A stretch of DNA of 64,000 nt from Pyricularia pennisetigena. Lineage: Eukaryota > Ascomycota > Sordariomycetes > Magnaporthales > Pyriculariaceae. Below the pieces are notes generated by a model. The model worked only from the letters and a program-made list of their open reading frames with translations, was not told where the DNA came from and did no database searches. Each line of letters starts with the position of its first letter. The first letter of the stretch is position 1. The position numbers were made by a program, and so were the translations under genes. This document shows, piece after piece, positions 58,701-64,000 of this stretch. The DNA is taken from positions 6,758,641 through 6,822,640 of the forward strand of contig NC_043742.1 in the NCBI RefSeq assembly GCF_004337985.1, given 5' to 3'.

Positions 58701-61700
58701 CGTTTCTTTTTTTGAACCGGCGGCTCCTCGGCTGATGCTGCCCACTCTCTGCTTTACTCAAGTGTAGTAGTATTATGATTGTTATCAAAGAACTACACCC
58801 CCGAGATGTCATGAGCATGTTTACGCTTTCGCCTTTGGTCCAAACAGATCTAGATCTGTGCATGGGCTGCCTTCATGCTCTCCCCGGCGGCTTACCATAA
58901 GGGCGCTTCTGTTACCCTTGGACAAGTAGATTACCGCATGTCTTGGCGCGTAACGATATACACTGTCTCTGCTCTCAGCAGCTTAGTGGAGAAAATGGCT
59001 AGAGAAACGCCGATATAACTTTTACAATGATAGACAGTATGGCGTTGCAGTGGTACCTGAATCTAGCTTTCTAGAACCAAGATGCGCGCCTACGCGCGCG
59101 CAAAAACAAAGGCCCGGATGAAAAAAACCCCCCCGGGCTAGCTAGCGCCTTTGACCAAAGAGCGGGAAGTCGGGTCCCCACTGGCCCTTGCGCTTGAGGA
59201 TTACTTCCATGATAGACTTTTTTTTTTTTGGGCTTGGCAATGGCTGTTTACCTGGGTGCAAATCGATCTGAAGAAACAACGCGCCACAAGGTGTACACGT
59301 GCTAATGGCTTAATCACGCAACAAATATTTGGAATCAAAAAGAGGACCTGTACGATACAGTACAGTACTGACTGCTACATAACTTCCTTGCTCACGCAGG
59401 GACAAGGGGAAGGAATATGGGCTTTTTCGTCTGCGATCAAGTTGGTGTACTGTGCTGCACTGGAGGGTATACAACTGCGTACCATGTACAATACTTGCCG
59501 ACGTCAAGTGTGCAATAATGAGGAATATGCAGTTACACAGCCTCAATTTACGACTCGTATCATACCAATCTGGACTCTCTGTTTAATGTATCCATAGGGC
59601 AGGCTCAGTGAGCCGCAGAGAGCCGTTACCCACATCTTGTCCGCATTGATAGGATGTTAATTTGATGACTACAACATTTACAGTGTACATGAGTTAATGT
59701 CTGACAGGGAGGGAAGAAAAAAAAGAAAAAAAGGTAAAGTAGCGAAATATCAAAATGCACAAACTCAATGCGCGGATACAACATTCCACGACTTCGATGA
59801 GTTGTTCTGTGGAGTCTGTTTCCAGTTTCTGGTAAACCACCAGACCTATTCCTCCCGTCCTGGTCCTGCCCGCCCCCATTCCAAAAAGGCCCGCCGCCCC
59901 TGGTCCGGACATCCCGCCTTTGCGCAGGCGCGGGGTGGGGTCTTTCCTTGTTACTCTGCATAGGGAACGCATGAAAACCTCCGCTGCTTTCGGAAATTAC
60001 CTTTATCGTCTTTTTGCTTCTTTGTCCTCTGCAGTTTTCGTTTGCTGCTTCTTTTCTTTTTTGTCTTTTTTTTTTACCCGCTTTTACCGAACGGTGGCTA
60101 CCAAGAAAACAACAGGGGGGAAACAAGAAAAGTGGAAGACGAGGATTCTTCTCTCAAAGTACTTTCCTGGTAAATCAATAGTTCGGGCCAAGTATGAAGA
60201 TCAGCTCCTGGGATGTTATTTTTTTTCTCCTTCGGCTGCCCATACGGGTCAGACGGACACGGGTGTGCGATGACGCGACTCGTCACGGGCAACACGCCAA
60301 CCAACCCGTTCCGATTTCTGGGTCTACCGTAGGACTCGAGTCCCTTCTTTATCCCATTTATCTATCTCCCGTAATACTAGATAAGACACCTTCCTCATAT
60401 GAGAGCCCCCTGCTGTTGCTGAACACAAATCGCCACGCGTCTTTAGGATCCATGTTGTGGTGTCCGGGTTCACTGCCTGTCTTGGACTATTGAGTTCGTT
60501 GAGAAGTGAGGGGAGGGAGGGGGTGTGTTCAAATCCCGAACCTGCCTAGTCATGAGGTTCGGTTCCCGAGAGTATGTAATGCTGCAAAGTAGATCTTCCG
60601 TAACAGTTCACAGCTTGATATCAGTCGAGAAGCGGCCGACGTGAAGTGGGTTTTGTCACAACAGGGTGAAAGAAGGGCCAGACTCGAAGCGGGGGACGGC
60701 AATCAAAGGGAGAGAAGATACAAAAAGGAGCAAAAATACTACAGCTGCTTCGCTCTGCTACAATGTGGATTGACGGACGGGTAGACGTGACAAACCAAAG
60801 GGAGGGTTTCATGGGTTTGCCGGTTAATAATTGGTCGGCACAGTTTACACTTGGTAGGCCAAACCAAACCCACATATGAGACGGAAGGTTCAAACAGCAG
60901 CAGTAAAAAGTCCCCCGTAAAAAAGAGTTCAACAGTAACGAATCGGGACTACGTGTAACCCCCCCAGGTCAGCAGCCAAAGAAAAGCCTCGTGAGGGACA
61001 AAGGCACCCGCACCCCTTGCCATTGCGTAAAGGAGGGAACCCCCGTCAAACAAACGGGCCCATTTTGCTCAGAGGTTCTTCGCCTGCCGGGACAGTGTGG
61101 TGGTGACAAGCTTTCCTTTTACGGAAGATAATGGCCAAGTGTAAAGAGGAAAGTAAAGAGTCAAATGACCAGGATAACAAGACTCAGCAGAGAGAGAAAG
61201 ATGGGGAGAGAGACAAGAAACTTGACAGAGGAAAATATGATCTTAGGTAACCCCAAAAGAAAAGTTACTATAGATAGGTGGTTTTTCTGGGGTCCATTGC
61301 TCGTCAGCTTGTTTGAAGTTGGACACAGCCACCGCAGTTTGACAGACTCATTGGCTCACGTTCTCCTCAGCAAACCATACAGGTCCATCAAGACCCTACC
61401 CTCACACCACCGGATAAATGAACAAAATAAAATGGAACAAAAAAGAGTCTTTTTCGACAGGTAATCGCCGGGATTTCATCTTGGAAAAATCATGGGATTC
61501 CCCGAATTCACCGTGCATGTGAGGACGAGCTCACCGAAAAGTCAGCAAAAAAGCAAAAAAAGGTCAGGAAAATACACCGAGACCTTATGTGGGTTGCTCC
61601 TGTGGCGTGCAAGGTGCCGTCCCTGCGTCATGTTGTGAACAGCGCGAACACCCCTGGATTAGGACAGCAGAGAAAGAACCATTTGCTATGGCAATCACTT

Positions 61701-61802
61701 GGCCGATCCCCCTCCCACTTCCCGCCTGCCGCATGATTTTGACCTAGTTGTTGACCAGAGGTGGAAGGGAGGAACATGAGATAATTCTAATATTCGTAGT
61801 AC

Positions 61803-61829
61803 AAAAAAAAAAAAAAAAAAAAAAAAAAA
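61803..61829. repeat. A27 homopolymer
   Basis: It lies about 40 bp downstream of the stop of the minus-strand gene at 61870, so the gene's 3' UTR reads it as a U-tract. Confidence 0.9.
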
Positions 61830-61857
61830 TCCAGAGACACTCTAAAGCACAGTGACT

Positions 61858-61863
61858 TTATTG
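61858..61863 (-). terminator. AATAAA polyadenylation signal
   Basis: On the minus strand, AATAAA lies only a few bases after the TAA stop of the gene ending at 61870, followed by the T27 tract. It would give a very short 3' UTR unless a downstream site is used. Confidence 0.4.
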
Positions 61864-61869
61864 AGCTGG

Positions 61870-62643
61870 TTACTGATTCTTGTTGATACGCTTCCAGACT
61901 TCACTCTCAGCCTCGGACAACTTGGTGCCCGCCGCAGCCATGTACTTTTTGGCCGAATCCCACACCCCTTCACCCTGGTCGTCGTGGCTAGTGCCGCCGA
62001 GGCCACCGCCATAGTTGTCCGATCGAGATTGCCCAGCATACGATGACGCATTTGCGTTTTGTTGGTAGCCCGCTGGATGCGAGAAGATATCCACCGACGC
62101 GCCCGGCAGCTGCGTTGCGGGCGCGCCAAATGCCGGTGGCGGCCCGGCCGTAGTAGAAGTTCCGCGCTGTTGCTGCGGGTAGGGGGCGGTCGGCGCCGCC
62201 ATGAACATCTGTGGCGGAGGGTACTGTGGCGCGGCTGTGGTCGCTGGCGCCGGAGCTGGTGGCTGGTAGGTCTCGCCGGCCTTGGGAGGTGGAGGCAGTC
62301 CCGTGCCGGTGACGCTCGCGGCGATCCCTCCAGGTGGGGCCGGTACGGCGCCGGGTTGAGGTTGCGGTGGCGATGCCGAGCCGCCCAACCCTGCTGTTGG
62401 TGCCGGCGCGTAAGGGTTGGACCCGCTAGGGGCAGTAGCAGTCGGGATGGTAGGCGTAGCTCCCGGCTGCGGTGCTGCGTAGGCTGCCGTCTTGGTCGGG
62501 ATGTAGTTTGTAGTCGCCGAGGCGGCAGGCCCTTGAGACTGCTTTTCCTTGCTGTCGTCCGAAGGGGCCACGGTCTGGGGAGTCACGCCAGACGCCTTGC
62601 TTGCGTTGATGGGGCTCTTGGAGTAGATTGGAATTGGCGGCAT
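61870..62643 (-). CDS. Pro/Ala/Gly-rich conserved fungal protein, function unknown (257 aa)
   Basis: Single exon, start ATG 62643. The ends look conserved and the middle is low complexity. It starts MPPIPIYSKSPINASKASGV and ends in an amphipathic helix AAAGTKLSEAESEVWKRINK. Between them is Pro/Ala/Gln-rich disorder with PPPPK and YPPPQ motifs that could bind WW or SH3 domains. I recall similar short proteins across ascomycetes annotated only as hypothetical. No signal peptide, membrane segment or catalytic motif is visible. It is divergent to ARP8, about 1.06 kb apart. Confidence 0.8.
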   Translation of the reverse strand: MPPIPIYSKSPINASKASGVTPQTVAPSDDSKEKQSQGPAASATTNYIPTKTAAYAAPQPGATPTIPTATAPSGSNPYAPAPTAGLGGSASPPQPQPGAVPAPPGGIAASVTGTGLPPPPKAGETYQPPAPAPATTAAPQYPPPQMFMAAPTAPYPQQQRGTSTTAGPPPAFGAPATQLPGASVDIFSHPAGYQQNANASSYAGQSRSDNYGGGLGGTSHDDQGEGVWDSAKKYMAAAGTKLSEAESEVWKRINKNQ

Positions 62644-63706
62644 CTTGATGGCTGTTGGTCCAAATAAACAATTACGGTCAATTTATGGTTTCCGCTTGCT
62701 TTATTTTCAGAAATAGGCTCGATAAGAGCAGATCCCAAGTTAATTCGAGCTTGGCTGGTGCAGACTGGGCCTTGGTGATAGTAATTGCTGTGGGATAGAT
62801 ATATTCCCAGGTGCAGAATGAAATCAGAGATATCAACAAATAAACACTGTTCGTTCTTAGAAGAGTCACGTCAAATGTCTGACTTGGCTTCCGGTGAGGA
62901 CATGTGTCACTGTAACAAAGGCAAAGATGATCAAGTTGTCACTCGAGGGAGACAAGTACTAATGTAGATGCCTGGAAGACGATCTTACACGGCGTTACTC
63001 ATGTAGTTCAGCTGGGGCTGCTCATCCTATCGCCATAAATCGACGTCGGTTGGCCAAACTACGTCATATCCGTCTCACTTTTACTTTAGCTGGAAATCAG
63101 GTGACACTGCATGCAAGTCGGGGTTCACTACGAAAAAAAAAAAAAAAACAAAAAAAAAAAAAGGCAGTGTTGGGAATATTGATGTTGACGGAACCACAGA
63201 GATACAAGCATAAGCATGAAATATTACAAAGCTACTTATATGATGTGCACCTAGACAATAGAGCGTGGGATACTTCTGAGGATATTATGTCAAATATATA
63301 TAATCCAGCTACTTGTGATACGCGAATGAGTCTGAAGTGAGTGAACAGTACCTGGCTTGCCGGAAAGCTTACTGAACTACATACAGTAGGCCGATTAGCG
63401 ATGAGTGGGTTCTCTGTCGGCTGCAAGCAGGCGGTTGCTAGCACCAATTGGGCTTAGCACGAGATTTTGATCGCAAACGCGACAGGGATCCATCAATCAA
63501 CACCGGGGAAAACGAACAGAGGGACGAAGCGATTTGGCTGCAATTTTGACGTCGCGATACTTTGCAAAGCTTCATCCATCAAACCAGCTTGATCGCCAGA
63601 TTTCCCCTCGGGCCCTGACTCCGCACAACTCAATCACCAGCCCGATTACTGATAATTTCGAATCCTGAATCACCAAGTCGCCGTTTCCAGGCAGTAAGCC
63701 GCCCCA
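62644..63706. other. divergent promoter region between the Pro-rich gene and ARP8
   Basis: This is 1.06 kb serving both directions. It holds A-runs split by one C at about 63133-63162. No ORF or RNA gene was recognised. Confidence 0.6.
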
Positions 63707-64000
63707 ATGGTCGGCAAAGTCAGCGAGCGCGTCCTGCTCCGTGAAGGTGAGTGCGGAGCCCTTGAACCCATGGCTCAAGCTCCAAAGTGCAAGAAAATAG
63801 CTCGGGCCGCTATCGCATGATCATACTAATCACTTTTCTGCACCACAGGATTGGAACGAACAGACAATGGCATGAAGCAGTCGAGCTGGCCAGACGTGGC
63901 CCCGATAAATCAAAAGAACTACTACACGTACGCCTCGCCCTCATCATCATTCCGGCTGCCAGCCTACCAACCTGCGTTCATGCCATACGCTGACATACAG
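63707..64000 (+). CDS. ARP8: actin-related protein 8 (INO80 complex), 5' end only
   Basis: Two coding exons are visible: 63707-63746 (40 nt) and 63849-63927, with a 102-bp intron (donor GTGAGT, acceptor CCACAG) splitting a Gly codon. The third exon lies beyond the window: a second intron starts at GTACGC (63928) and its branch and acceptor (GCTGACATACAG) end exactly at base 64000. The 39 complete codons read MVGKVSERVLLRE, then GLERTDNGMKQSSWPDV and INQKNYYT. The ERTDN...W...INQKNYYT pattern is the N-terminal signature I know from fungal Arp8, where it continues DYLKRDDQ. Arp8 binds nucleosomes and actin in the INO80 chromatin remodeller. The actin fold itself is not in view, so the call rests on this short motif. 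Confidence 0.8.

Larger units (their letters stand above)
53601..61869. other. 8 kb gene-poor region
   Basis: No recognisable protein domain, tRNA, rRNA or transposon was found on either strand. It contains an A21 run at 53787-53807, GA/CT-rich stretches (54370-54430, 56443-56465), alternating CG (GCGCGCCTACGCGCGCGC, 59084-59101), a T-run at 59219-59229 and an A27 run at 61803-61829. Frames such as 54605-55045, 55771-56166 and 59151-59597 start at TTG and look random. One ATG-started frame at 57339-57674 begins with a hydrophobic signal-like segment, but its C-terminal hydrophobic end comes from a T-rich tract. Much of this may be distal regulatory DNA of the Rua1-type gene or non-coding RNA. 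Confidence 0.45.

Noticed and set aside
60525..60545. TGTTCAAATCC, B-box-like sequence
   Set aside because: No pairing T-stem and no cloverleaf in the flanks.
1..64000. CRISPR arrays, operons, prophage, secondary-metabolite backbone genes, intact transposons
   Set aside because: No direct-repeat array, no bacterial gene signals, no PKS/NRPS/terpene domains and no transposase or reverse-transcriptase motifs were seen.

Overview
This 64 kb window is eukaryotic and comes from a filamentous ascomycete (Pezizomycotina, most likely a Sordariomycete; a Magnaporthales-type genome is my guess from sequence style only). Its genes have short introns (55-301 bp) with fungal GTRNGT donors, CTAAC/CTGAC branch points and AG acceptors. 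The recognisable proteins are fungal housekeeping, signalling and regulatory ones, and the intergenic DNA is full of long A/T homopolymers and pyrimidine tracts. Two N gaps (16821-16985 and 48845-48900) mark it as a draft assembly.

Layout, left to right: a 1159-aa low-complexity conserved fungal protein (498-4237, minus); a gene-poor stretch of about 8.7 kb (4238-12965) with only a doubtful spliced ORF and ankyrin-like remnants; a MAPK-phosphatase-type dual-specificity phosphatase (12966-15542, plus); the ER nucleotide-sugar transporter HUT1 (17636-19059, minus); a triple-KH RNA-binding protein (21063-22359, minus); tRNA 2'-phosphotransferase TPT1 (26100-27127, plus); PAS-domain kinase PSK1 (27640-31933, minus, four coding exons); an F-box/LRR protein ending in a CaaX box (36014-38356, plus); 3-isopropylmalate dehydrogenase LEU2 (39158-40816, minus, five exons); a PHD-finger protein (41803-44579, minus); a gene-poor 6 kb with two candidate small spliced genes; a Rua1_C-type regulator (50427-52775, minus); a 9 kb gene-poor stretch; a Pro/Ala/Gly-rich conserved fungal protein (61870-62643, minus); and the first two exons of the INO80 subunit gene ARP8 (63707 to the window end, plus).

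The genes do not form a biosynthetic cluster or operon-like system. They are an ordinary chromosomal neighbourhood of signalling (phosphatase, PAS kinase), post-transcriptional (KH protein, TPT1), ubiquitin (F-box), chromatin (PHD, ARP8), secretory (HUT1) and amino-acid (LEU2) genes. I did not see a clear undescribed system. The most useful novelties are gene-model details: tiny first or internal coding exons that simple ORF calling misses (21-40 nt), a prenylation motif on an F-box protein, a MAPK docking motif plus SPGF repeats in the phosphatase, and textbook introns in stretches that look empty.

All gene models were built by hand from splice consensus and reading-frame continuity. Exon joins that restore a frame across two or more introns are strong but have no RNA evidence behind them. 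Family names rest on motif recognition, not on a search.
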